Assembly: GCF_006861655.1 (NCBI RefSeq)
Contig: NZ_SESI01000002.1
Coordinates: 532,775-596,774, forward strand
Reading direction: 5' to 3'
DNA from: Halonotius roseus
GTDB lineage: Archaea > Halobacteriota > Halobacteria > Halobacteriales > Haloferacaceae
DNA: 64,000 nucleotides
Part shown: positions 52,301 through 59,567 of the stretch, one piece after another
How the letters are laid out: each line of letters opens with the position of its first letter
Numbering within the stretch: the first letter of the stretch is position 1
Program-made: the position numbers and the translations under genes
The notes under the pieces: model-generated
What the model was told of the DNA's origin: nothing
The model's input: only the letters and a program-made list of their open reading frames with translations
Database searches by the model: none

Positions 52301-54553
52301 GTCCTCGCATTCGTAGTGGGGTTCGGTGTGGGTATCGCAGTCCGGGCACTGCAGTTCGACCGTCTCGCTGTCGCAGTTCGGACAGCGTCGCTGGCCGATC
52401 TGCATGTCGTGGACGCCGCGGTGACCCTGCTCGTCCATCGTCGTGGCGGCCTTCGAGACGTCGCGTTGGTTGCCGCCGGCCTCGGTGATCGGGAACAGCG
52501 TGTGGACGGCCGGCGAGAGATCGCGTTTTTCGGACTTTTCGGGTCGGCCCATCCGCGCGCCGATCCGGGTTGGCGCGCGCTCCCGAAGCTCGAAGGGCGC
52601 GACCTCGTTGGCGGCGGTGATCGCGTTGTCGCCGTCGTCGTACTCGCGGGCTTCGGCTGAGAGATCGCTCCATGATTTCGCCAGACCGTCGTCGAGCCCG
52701 AGCGACAACACGAGGGGTTTCCAGTCGGGAATTTCGAGGGTGTCCTCGCGTTGGTGGTGGCCGACAAGCAACGTTTCCAGTGTCGTCCGAACCGACTCAT
52801 CGCGGTCGACGACGAGCAGCCCGTCGGGGCTGTCGCCCTCGGGCCGAACCTCGCCATCGGCGACAGCAGCGGCCAACTCTTCGAAATCGGCGACGGAGAT
52901 GTCGTGCCAGCAGTAGGTGTAGGTCGGGTGCAGCGGGCAGTCGTACTCGGTGGCCCACTCGATGGCCTCGGCGGCCGAAGGGTTCTCAAGGTCGACCCGG
53001 GGATCGTCTTCGAGGGCCTGGACATCCGCGCCGGCCGCCTCGAACTCCTGTACCCACCATTCGGGCGCGTACGCTGCGGGCGCGAGCGGATGGTTGTTCT
53101 CGACGAACTCGCCGTAGTTGACGAGGTACTCGCCGAGATCGAGGATTTCCTCGACGCCGTTGCGGAGTTCGAGGGCCTCCTCGGGGTCGTCGATCCGCCG
53201 CACCTCGCCGGTCGCCAGCCGGACGGTCGGCCCCTCGATTGAGTCGACGGGGATAACCCCGGCGGCCTTCCCAGGGCGTTCGGTTTTGATCTGCGTGCCC
53301 GTGGCGAGGAAGTCGTCGATGATGTGCATCGTCGCCGGGTGGACGCCCGCGGTCGCAAAGCCAAGATTGCGGGCGCGGCCGTAGCGGAGCCGGAAGCCGC
53401 CGGATTCTGAGGGGTGGCCGAAGACGGGCCGGCCAGCGATCAGATCGAGCAGGTACTTGGATTTCGGTTCGACGCGCGGCGGGCCGGCAGGGCCATTGCT
53501 GTCGGCGTCGCTGTCAGTATCGTCGTTGTCAACATCGTCGCTGTCGTCGACACCGTCCTCGCTCTCGTCGCCCTCGTCGTCCGCGTCGGCTGCGTCGCCG
53601 CTGTCTTTGCCGATGGTGCCGTCGATCAGGTCTTGGAGCCATGGCCACTCCACTTCGTCGAGTTGGCGGGTGTAGCGTTGGATCTTCGGGGCCTTCAGCG
53701 CGATCCCCTCGGCGGCGACGAGACACATCCCGCCACGCGCAGAATTGGTGTCGACGCGGTCGAGATCCCGATACCCTGAGACCTCCTCGTCGCCGGTCGC
53801 CTCGCCGTCGAGCATGATCGGCATATTCGTGGCGATAAACCGGCTTTCCTTGTCCTTCGGCGAGTACTGGAGTCCCGTTTCCTTGTCGTAGAGATTGATC
53901 TCCTCGACGTAGCGTTCGATCTCGTCGTCCCGTCCCTTGTACTCGGCGAGCCCGAGGATGCTCCGGGTGTAGTCGGCGACCAGTACCGAGAGGGCTTGGG
54001 CGGTGCCACCCGCAGAGCGGATCGGGCCGGCGTAGTAGACGTTGACGAACTCGGTGCCGTCGTCGTTTTCCAGCAGTTCGACGCGGTCGATCCCCTCGAT
54101 GGGGGCGGCGACGACACCCTCGGTCAGCAGCGCGACGGCCGTTCGAACCGCGCCTTCGATTTTGCCGGCTTTGCCCTCGTAATCGCCGACCTGTCCCTCG
54201 GCGAAGTCGGCGGCGAGTTCGAGGGCGGCCTCCTCGCGGCTCATCTCGCCTTCGAGTTCGCGGACGCGTTCGGCGACGCCGGGGATGCCGAGGATGTTCT
54301 CGACGCGGTCGGCCATATCCTTCGCAATCGGGATCTCGACCTCGGGTTCGGGATCTTTGCCTTGTCCCTTCGCGCGCTCGGCGACCGTCATCGCCTCGTC
54401 GAGGCCGGCTTCGAGGCGGTCGAAATACCGCTTGTCGTCGGGGCGCATCGGGGTGCGGTTGGATTCGCTGCCATCGTCGCCTGCGGCGTTGCCGTCGGCG
54501 TTGCTGTCGGCATCGATCTCGCCGCCCTCGTCCGGATCGCTCGCTTCGCTCAC
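49367..54553 (-). CDS. polC: DNA polymerase D large subunit (DP2) with intein
   Basis: DP2 is the catalytic subunit of the archaeal replicative polymerase PolD, with DP1. The coded 1,728 residues contain a 508-residue intein (residues 973-1480); the spliced product is 1,220 residues. Recognisable parts: [66 protein letters not shown], zinc ribbons ([25 protein letters not shown], CPKCG), the catalytic site split by the intein (AAKRRN / [21 protein letters not shown]), and a C-terminal Cys4 ([22 protein letters not shown]). I chose the GTG at 54553 because it overlaps the DUF296 stop as GTGA; an internal Met at 54448 would drop a 35-residue acidic extension. PolB and DP1 are not in the window. 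Confidence 0.97.
   Translation of the reverse strand: [1728 protein letters not shown]
50114..51637 (-). mobile_element. PolC intein with LAGLIDADG homing endonuclease
   Basis: 508 in-frame residues inserted after AAKRRN and before CDGDEDC, at the most conserved spot of DP2. It starts with Cys ([17 protein letters not shown], splicing block A), has block B ([11 protein letters not shown]), and two LAGLIDADG-like motifs with their acidic residues kept ([10 protein letters not shown], then [13 protein letters not shown]). It ends [20 protein letters not shown], so its last residue is Gln instead of Asn and the penultimate His is replaced by Ser; the next residue, Cys+1, belongs to the host protein. 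Other PolD inteins at this site, for example from Pyrococcus abyssi, are known to end in Gln. The nuclease part looks complete. Confidence 0.95.
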
Positions 54554-54969
54554 AGCCAGAGATCCAGTGCCGTCGTCTCGTCGTACTCGCGCGTGAGCGG
54601 TTCCTCGAAAGCCCGGAAGTAGAGCTCGCCCGCGAAGACGGTCGCCGTGTTGATGTGGCCGGCGAGTGCCTGCCCGCTTCGCCGGGAGAGCACAGCGTGG
54701 GTGTGAGCGAACAGCTCGCCGTCGAGTAGGCTGACGTTGCCGACGCAGGCGGCGACCTCCAGCGGTTCCTCGAAGTCGACCGACTGGTACTCGCGGTCGT
54801 CCTGATCGTAAAACCAGACCTCGGCGTCTTCGACCGAGCCGATGGCGGTAAACCAGCCGGCCTCGGCGTCGACCTCGCGTGCGAGATCTTCGATCTCGGC
54901 CCGCCAGTCTGCCCCGGTTTCGAGCCGCGCCACATACTCGCCGGTGACGGTGACCTCGCGGTAGTTCAT
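54550..54969 (-). CDS. PPC/DUF296-domain DNA-binding protein
   Basis: A 139-residue single-domain protein of the plants-and-prokaryotes-conserved (PPC/DUF296) family. Motifs: EYVARLETGADWRAEIEDLAREVDAEAGWFTAIGSV, DREYQSVDFEEPLEVAACVGNVSLLDGELFAHTHAVLSRRSGQALAGHI; the His-rich FAHTHAVL with GH further on is the usual putative metal/ligand site. In plants the family binds AT-rich DNA; the archaeal role is unknown. Its stop overlaps the polC GTG start by four bases, so the two are likely co-translated. Met at 54969 is the family start. Confidence 0.9.
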   Translation of the reverse strand: MNYREVTVTGEYVARLETGADWRAEIEDLAREVDAEAGWFTAIGSVEDAEVWFYDQDDREYQSVDFEEPLEVAACVGNVSLLDGELFAHTHAVLSRRSGQALAGHINTATVFAGELYFRAFEEPLTREYDETTALDLWL

Positions 54970-55135
54970 GGAACCACCATCGGGGCTGGAGGGCAAAAAG
55001 GTTCAGTTGTCGCTGGGGTGGAGGCCGCCACCAGCCCGATCGACGAAGCATCGATTTGCGATCAGCTCGTGATATGTGATCTCACACCACGATCCAGAAC
55101 TGATCTACCGCTGCACCACGAGAAGGCAGATACAC

Positions 55136-55480
55136 ATGAGCAACACAGAGAGCGACCCCGACGACCACAACGACCACGACGATCCCGACGACGATGAAGC
55201 GAGCAGCGACGAGGAGAAGACGACCGTCCGCACCGGCCGCAACTTCGAGCAGACCTACCGGCTGTCAGCCGCCGAGGCCGGTGAGTTCCTGATCGCGGTC
55301 GGCGAACAGCTCCGCGATAGCGACGAGCTCACCATCACCGACGAGGAGTGGGAACTCCCCTTTGCGTTCGGTGAGCCGGTCGAGGTCGAACTCGACTTTG
55401 ACGGGATGGACGATCCCGAACTCGAACTGGAGGTCGAGCTCCCCGGACGACCGGACGACAGCGCGCCGCGTGTGGAGTAA
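55136..55480 (+). CDS. amphi-Trp domain protein
   Basis: A 114-residue acidic protein. An Asp/His-rich N-terminus (about 1-30) precedes the amphi-Trp core FEQTYRLSAAEAGEFLIAVGEQLRDSDELTITDEEWELPFAFGEPVEVELDFDG, whose two-strand pattern and the Trp of DEEWELPF are characteristic. The function of this domain is not established. ATG 55136 fits; the upstream frame is not protein-like. It stands alone, convergent to the enolase-like gene. Confidence 0.85.
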   Translation: MSNTESDPDDHNDHDDPDDDEASSDEEKTTVRTGRNFEQTYRLSAAEAGEFLIAVGEQLRDSDELTITDEEWELPFAFGEPVEVELDFDGMDDPELELEVELPGRPDDSAPRVE

Positions 55481-55546
55481 GCAACCACCGCGCGTGGAGT
55501 AGTTGTAACTACCGCGCGTAGAGTAGGCACGCGAGTCGACCGCGGG

Positions 55547-56599
55547 TTACTCCGTCGAATCCCACCGAAACCCGCGGCTGTCGGGCGGCGACAGCGGACT
55601 CGTCGGCAACGTATCGGCAACGGCCGGATCGTTGTAGGCCCGCGGGGCGATATCGTTGGGGCCATCGGGGTAGAACAGCGATGCCAGCAGTTGGAGCTGG
55701 CCGCGGCCGACGCTGAGCTCGAACTGGCCGCCGCCGTAACACCGAATCCCCTCGCGCTCACAGTAGGTCAGCGTCTCCAACAGCGATTCGAGACTCCCGA
55801 ACCGCGAGGGTTTGATGTTGAGCCAGTCGGGTTCCCACGGCAGCGATTTCACGTCGGCGAGGCTCTCGATCGGTTCGTCCCACGAGACCCGGCTCCGGAC
55901 GGCGTCGGCCTCAAACAGCGGCCGCGTCTCCGCTGTCAGCGCGGGATCCTCGATGATCGCCTCGGGAAACCCCTCGATGATCCGCTCGTAGAGCGCGGGA
56001 TCGGCCGGCGAGTCGACATCGGTACCCTCGTAGTGGCCTTTGAGATCGAGGATTCGGACGCGGTCGGTGTCGGCCAGCGTTGCGACGAGAGCATCATCCC
56101 AGGCCGTCGTCGGGTCGAGTTTGAACTCGACGCCGGGCACCCGCTCGCGGAGCGCGTCGACGCGGTCGGTCGTCGGCGGATCGCCGAGCCGCATGCTCGT
56201 GACGAACCGCACCGGGTCGCGCCGGCGATCGAGCAGCGTCGAGATATCGGTCTCATTCTGTCGCAACGCGAGATCGAGGGCGGCCGATTCGAGGGCCCAC
56301 TGCCGGTAGTGTTGGGAAACCGGTCGTTCCGGCGGCGAGGGAAACAAGGAGGCATCGGCGACTCGCTCCGAGAACTCGGCAAGCGTATACTCACCGGTGA
56401 GATCAGGTAATCCCGCAGCCGCGAGCTCGTCGTGAGCGTCGGCCTCGTAGATCACATCCTCGCCGCGGCCCGTCTCGCCGTCGCCCGACAGGGCGATCTC
56501 GGTTGTCACCCGGGTGAACTGTGGGGTCTCGCGTTCGTGTCGCTCGGTCGACAGCGACGTGATCGATACCGGCAGATCGAGTAGCTCGGCGACTGTCAT
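55547..56599 (-). CDS. enolase-superfamily protein (muconate cycloisomerase/OSBS-like)
   Basis: A 350-residue protein with the N-terminal capping domain and C-terminal barrel of the mandelate racemase/muconate lactonising branch. Barrel positions seen: VEFKLDPTTAWDD (where most members have KxK), RVRILDLKGHYEGTD (usual DxN), EAIIEDPAL (metal Glu), SWDEPIESL and LNIKPSRFGSLESLLETL (the C-terminal catalytic Lys). The start at 56599 (MTVAELLDLPVSITSLST) is family-like. Haloarchaeal members are often just called enolase-like; the reaction is unknown. No menaquinone or amino-acid racemisation genes are adjacent. Confidence 0.85.
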   Translation of the reverse strand: MTVAELLDLPVSITSLSTERHERETPQFTRVTTEIALSGDGETGRGEDVIYEADAHDELAAAGLPDLTGEYTLAEFSERVADASLFPSPPERPVSQHYRQWALESAALDLALRQNETDISTLLDRRRDPVRFVTSMRLGDPPTTDRVDALRERVPGVEFKLDPTTAWDDALVATLADTDRVRILDLKGHYEGTDVDSPADPALYERIIEGFPEAIIEDPALTAETRPLFEADAVRSRVSWDEPIESLADVKSLPWEPDWLNIKPSRFGSLESLLETLTYCEREGIRCYGGGQFELSVGRGQLQLLASLFYPDGPNDIAPRAYNDPAVADTLPTSPLSPPDSRGFRWDSTE

Positions 56600-56657
56600 A
56601 CCATTAGTTGGCGAGCCACCAGCAAACGGTTTGGGGTCAGCGTCGATCCCAGAAAAG

Positions 56658-56831
56658 TTAGTCGCGGGTTCGGGCCGCAACGCGCTGTTCGACGTACAGG
56701 GCTGCCCAGCGGTCGCCGTAGGCTTTGATCCGATTCAACAGCCGCATCGGCAGGCTGGCGGGCGGTTCGCGGGCTGGTTCCGCCCGCTGGCCGGCACCTG
56801 CCTTGTCGACTCGCCGTTTGTCAACACTCAT
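56658..56831 (-). CDS. small hypothetical protein
   Basis: A 57-residue basic protein starting MSVDKRRVDKAGAGQ and ending RLLNRIKAYGDRWAALYVEQRVAARTRD. The C-terminal half reads as one amphipathic helix. It is divergent from the TauE gene, and the two promoters share an identical ATTTATTACAG element, which supports it being transcribed. I do not recognise the family. Confidence 0.5.
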   Translation of the reverse strand: MSVDKRRVDKAGAGQRAEPAREPPASLPMRLLNRIKAYGDRWAALYVEQRVAARTRD

Positions 56832-56851
56832 GGTACCATCTACCACCCCAA

Positions 56852-56973
56852 CTGTAATAAATATTCATGTGTGACGCGGTCGACGGCGTGTCGGCCGTTC
56901 GGCTTTGTTCGTGACGAAACAAATATCAGGAATATTCAGACGATCTTGCGAAACGGGAAGACATTTATTACAG
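56852..56973. promoter_or_regulatory. mirror-image divergent promoter with central operator candidate
   Basis: The same 11 bases ATTTATTACAG occur in opposite orientation at 56852-56862 (for the small minus-strand gene, 21-31 bases from its ATG) and 56963-56973 (for the TauE gene, 27-37 bases from its ATG). Between them TTTGTT (56904-56909) and AACAAA (56918-56923) form an inverted repeat around CGTGACGA. This looks like two co-regulated leaderless promoters with a shared operator. Confidence 0.6.
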
Positions 56974-56999
56974 ACGCTCCAAGCCGGCGACCGTTAGGA

Positions 57000-58127
57000 A
57001 TGCCCGCCGCCTCCCTGTCCGAACGGCTGCAACGGACGGTACTGGAGTACCAGTACCTCTTCGTCGCTCTCGCACCGATCCTGTTCGTGGCGGCGGTCGT
57101 CACGAGCGCGCCACTACCCGAAACTGCCGGCAACGGCTACTGGGTCGAGTTCTGGTGGCTGTTCCCCTTCTTCCTGTTGGGGGCGACCATCGTCAACACG
57201 GTCGGGATCAGCGGCTCGGCCATGTTCGTCCCGTATCTCATCTTCATCTTCCCGCTGTTGGCCTTCGAGTTGGAGCCCCAGACCATCGTCAAGATCGGGC
57301 TCATCAGCGAATCCTTCGGGCTATCGAGCTCCTCGGTCGCGTTCATCCAACACGGCCTCGTCGATCGCCGGCTCGCGGCCACGCTCGTCGGCGGCTCGAT
57401 CCCGTTCGTCGTTGGCGGCGCGCTGCTCTCGTTCGTTATCCCGGAGCCGATCTTCCAGTCGCTGCTCGGGATCGCGCTGCTCGCCTCCGCGATCCTGCTG
57501 TTCAAGGCTGATCTCGGCCACGAGGAGCCCGGCAGCGACGACGCGGCCGACGACGACAACGACGAAGCGACCGTCGAGCAGGAGCCGGTCGAGGACGCTC
57601 CGGTCGGCACCGACGGCGGACTGCCCAACGATTACGCGAAACCCGGGCAGGGCGGCGTCGACGTCGACGGCGACGGCGTCGTCACCCGCGTCGACCGCGC
57701 TGGCGACGACTACCGCTACGACCGCGGCGGCTACCTCGAACGGTTCGGCAACTACAGCATCGGCGGCGTCTTTCAGGGGCTGGCCGGCTTCGGGATCGGC
57801 GAGTTGGGGATCATCTCGATGCTGCGCACCTCCGTTCCGGTTCGGGTCGCCATCGGGACAAACCACATCGTTGTCGCGTTGACGGCGATCCTCGCCTCGA
57901 TCGTCCACGTCTTCGGCGGTGGCCTCGTCGGCGGTCACACGATCGACCTTGCGACGACACCGTGGAACATGGTCGTCTGGACGGTGCCCGCGACGGTTCT
58001 CGGCGGCCAGATCGCGCCGTTCGTCTCCTCGGCACTCGACACCGAACTACTCAAACGCGGCGTCGGCGCGCTGTTTGCGATCATTGCGACCGCGCTGTTC
58101 GGGATGGCCGCCAGCGGCCTGCTGTGA
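57000..58127 (+). CDS. TauE/SafE family anion exporter
   Basis: A 375-residue membrane protein of the sulfite exporter TauE/SafE family (DUF81), which move sulfite, sulfoacetate or similar anions. About eight hydrophobic segments: YQYLFVALAPILFVAAVV first, then WLFPFFLLGATIVNTVGISGSAMFVPYLIF, VGGSIPFVVGGALLSFVIP, and a second set after GGVFQGLAGFGIGELGIISML and VVALTAILASIVHVFGG. A long acidic soluble loop (about residues 177-245, DDAADDDNDEATVEQEP) separates the halves and is typical of haloarchaeal versions. ATG 57000 follows a good TATA-like element. The transported ion is unknown. Confidence 0.88.
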   Translation: MPAASLSERLQRTVLEYQYLFVALAPILFVAAVVTSAPLPETAGNGYWVEFWWLFPFFLLGATIVNTVGISGSAMFVPYLIFIFPLLAFELEPQTIVKIGLISESFGLSSSSVAFIQHGLVDRRLAATLVGGSIPFVVGGALLSFVIPEPIFQSLLGIALLASAILLFKADLGHEEPGSDDAADDDNDEATVEQEPVEDAPVGTDGGLPNDYAKPGQGGVDVDGDGVVTRVDRAGDDYRYDRGGYLERFGNYSIGGVFQGLAGFGIGELGIISMLRTSVPVRVAIGTNHIVVALTAILASIVHVFGGGLVGGHTIDLATTPWNMVVWTVPATVLGGQIAPFVSSALDTELLKRGVGALFAIIATALFGMAASGLL

Positions 58128-58150
58128 GCAGGCTACCGGTGGTCAGTTGA

Positions 58151-58324
58151 TCAGTCTGTGGTATCGGATTCGTCGTCGGTGGTTGCGTCGATGAGTGTCA
58201 GATAGAGTGTCGCCCACAGGCGCGCCCGGCGGCGACGCGGCGTCCGTCGGGTCAGTGTTGACACCTCGATTCGAGACTGACAGCGGGTGCGGTGACGTTC
58301 GGCATCACGGACACCCCGGCTCAT
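58151..58324 (-). CDS. possible small hypothetical protein overlapping the previous gene
   Basis: A 57-residue Arg-rich frame that overlaps the end of the DUF7551-like gene by 20 bases in another frame. Its C-terminus RRRRARLWATLYLTLIDATTDDESD changes to acidic residues and looks protein-like. It could be a coupled downstream gene or chance; I do not recognise a family. Confidence 0.35.
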   Translation of the reverse strand: MSRGVRDAERHRTRCQSRIEVSTLTRRTPRRRRARLWATLYLTLIDATTDDESDTTD

Positions 58325-59315
58325 CGGGGGTAACCGACGCACTCACCAGGCCACCAGGTGGGGCCTCACCGACCGGAACAACGCGAAACCGCCAGCCGTC
58401 GGTGATCGCCGCCACGTCGACGGCGACGGGCTGCCAGTCGGCAACCGACCGATACAGTTCGATGACGACCGGGAGCGTGGGGAGCGAGCCGCCGTACGGT
58501 GAAAACGCATACCCTGACACCTCGACGAGGATCGACCGCGTGCCGGTCTCGCGGTGTTGCAGCCACGGGGTGTCGCGGTACGCACCGACCACCCCGCGTG
58601 TCCGCAACGCCTCGAAGACGGCCGTCACAGCGGTGTCGGGGGTCGGGTCAGCGGCGGTGGAGTCGGTGGCGGTGTTGGCGGTGTTGGCGGTGGGATCGGC
58701 GGCGGTGTTGGCAGTGGGGTCGGTCTCCGCGTCGGCAACGGAATCCTCCGGGGTGGCCGGCAGGCGATCGGCGGCCGCCGCCAGCACCGCGGCCTGCTCG
58801 CGTGGTGTGAGTCGGTCGGCAAGGACGGTCGCCATGCTCTCCAGCAGCCGGAGACAGAGCCCGTCGGCGGTCGGCTGGGTTTCGGCGTGATCGAGGTAGG
58901 CGTCCATGACCGCTGTTTCGGCCTCGCTGTACCCCTCGGCGGCCAGCGTCTCGAAGACCGCCGCCGCGACACGGTGGCAAAACGTGACGAGCGGGCTGTC
59001 AGCGGGCAGCGTGGTGGGGGAGGCTGGCGTCGACTCGGCGGCGGGCGTCGATGACGCGGGCTCGGCCACCGACGGGTGGCCCTGACAGACCACGATGTCG
59101 TACTGCGGGAGCTCCGGATCGTACCGGCGGAGGGCGTTGCGGTACTGGGTGGTCGCACGCGCAGCCTGGCGAGCGACCGACCGGGTTGGAAACCACAGAC
59201 CATCGGCCGGCACCGGCTGCTCGCCGTGGCGACCACAGACAAGGGTGTATCGGCCATCGGCGGTGGCGAGAGCGTCGATGTGGGCGCGGAGGTCACGGAG
59301 CATAGTGCCGAGCAT
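58305..59315 (-). CDS. DUF7551-like haloarchaeal protein
   Basis: A 336-residue protein of a haloarchaea-specific family. It begins MLGTMLRDLRAHIDALATADGRYTLVCGRHGEQPVPADGLWFPTRSVARQAARATTQYRNALRRYDPELPQYDIVVCQ, a module I recall as DUF7551/DUF7552. A helical region (FCHRVAAAVFETLAAEGYSEAETAVMDAYLDHAE) follows, then a Thr/Ala/Asp-rich linker (about 190-220) and a C-terminal domain (GVVGAYRDTPWLQHRETG ... LPVVIELYRSV). Function unknown. A DtxR-like iron box lies 65-78 bases before its ATG, so it may be iron-regulated. NifU- and DUF5783-type genes lie upstream on the same strand. Confidence 0.7.
   Translation of the reverse strand: MLGTMLRDLRAHIDALATADGRYTLVCGRHGEQPVPADGLWFPTRSVARQAARATTQYRNALRRYDPELPQYDIVVCQGHPSVAEPASSTPAAESTPASPTTLPADSPLVTFCHRVAAAVFETLAAEGYSEAETAVMDAYLDHAETQPTADGLCLRLLESMATVLADRLTPREQAAVLAAAADRLPATPEDSVADAETDPTANTAADPTANTANTATDSTAADPTPDTAVTAVFEALRTRGVVGAYRDTPWLQHRETGTRSILVEVSGYAFSPYGGSLPTLPVVIELYRSVADWQPVAVDVAAITDGWRFRVVPVGEAPPGGLVSASVTPDEPGCP
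58659..58724. repeat. low-complexity GGCGGTGTTGGCGGT-type repeat inside the gene
   Basis: Repeated GTGTTGGCGGT units code, on the minus strand, for the ANTANTA/DPTANTA linker of the DUF7551-like protein. Imperfect, about 65 bases. Confidence 0.6.
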
Positions 59316-59379
59316 TGTCGTCGACCATGCGGTCGCCGGCGAGTCGCCGGAGCAACCGTCATGGGTAGATCGTATTTTG

Positions 59380-59393
59380 TTAGGTCGGCCTAA
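59380..59393. promoter_or_regulatory. DtxR/IdeR-like iron box
   Basis: TTAGG and CCTAA form an inverted repeat around TCGG, matching the DtxR-family consensus half (TTAGGTTAGCCTAA) at 12 of 14 positions. It is flanked by AT-rich arms (ATTTTG and AAACAAAT) that extend the symmetry partly. It lies upstream of the DUF7551-like gene (minus strand). Confidence 0.55.
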
Positions 59394-59477
59394 AACAAAT
59401 AACCGTGTCGCTTTTCGACGCGTTGTATCGGAGCGGGAATGTAGAGACACATTCACCGGCTGACCGAGATTTTGTAT

Positions 59478-59498
59478 CGTGATATGTGGTTTATCACG
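59478..59498. other. perfect inverted repeat, possible hairpin after nifU-type gene
   Basis: CGTGATA and TATCACG pair perfectly across a 7-base loop, 70-90 bases downstream of the NifU-type gene stop and 163-183 bases upstream of the DUF7551-like start. Could be a terminator for one gene or an operator for the other. Confidence 0.35.
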
Positions 59499-59567
59499 GC
59501 CAAGACGCAGGCAGAGCTCGGTGAAACGAGAACTGTGAAAAACGGTCGAAAACAGCCGAATGCGGCG

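Noticed and set aside
49367-55051. polC starting at the far upstream codon (1,894 residues)
   Set aside because: The first 160 or so codons read antiframe through the DUF296 gene; the GTG at 54553 with stop-start overlap is better supported.
57137-57628. 163-codon minus-strand frame
   Set aside because: Antisense of the TauE membrane domain; Ser/Pro-rich and without homology-like motifs.
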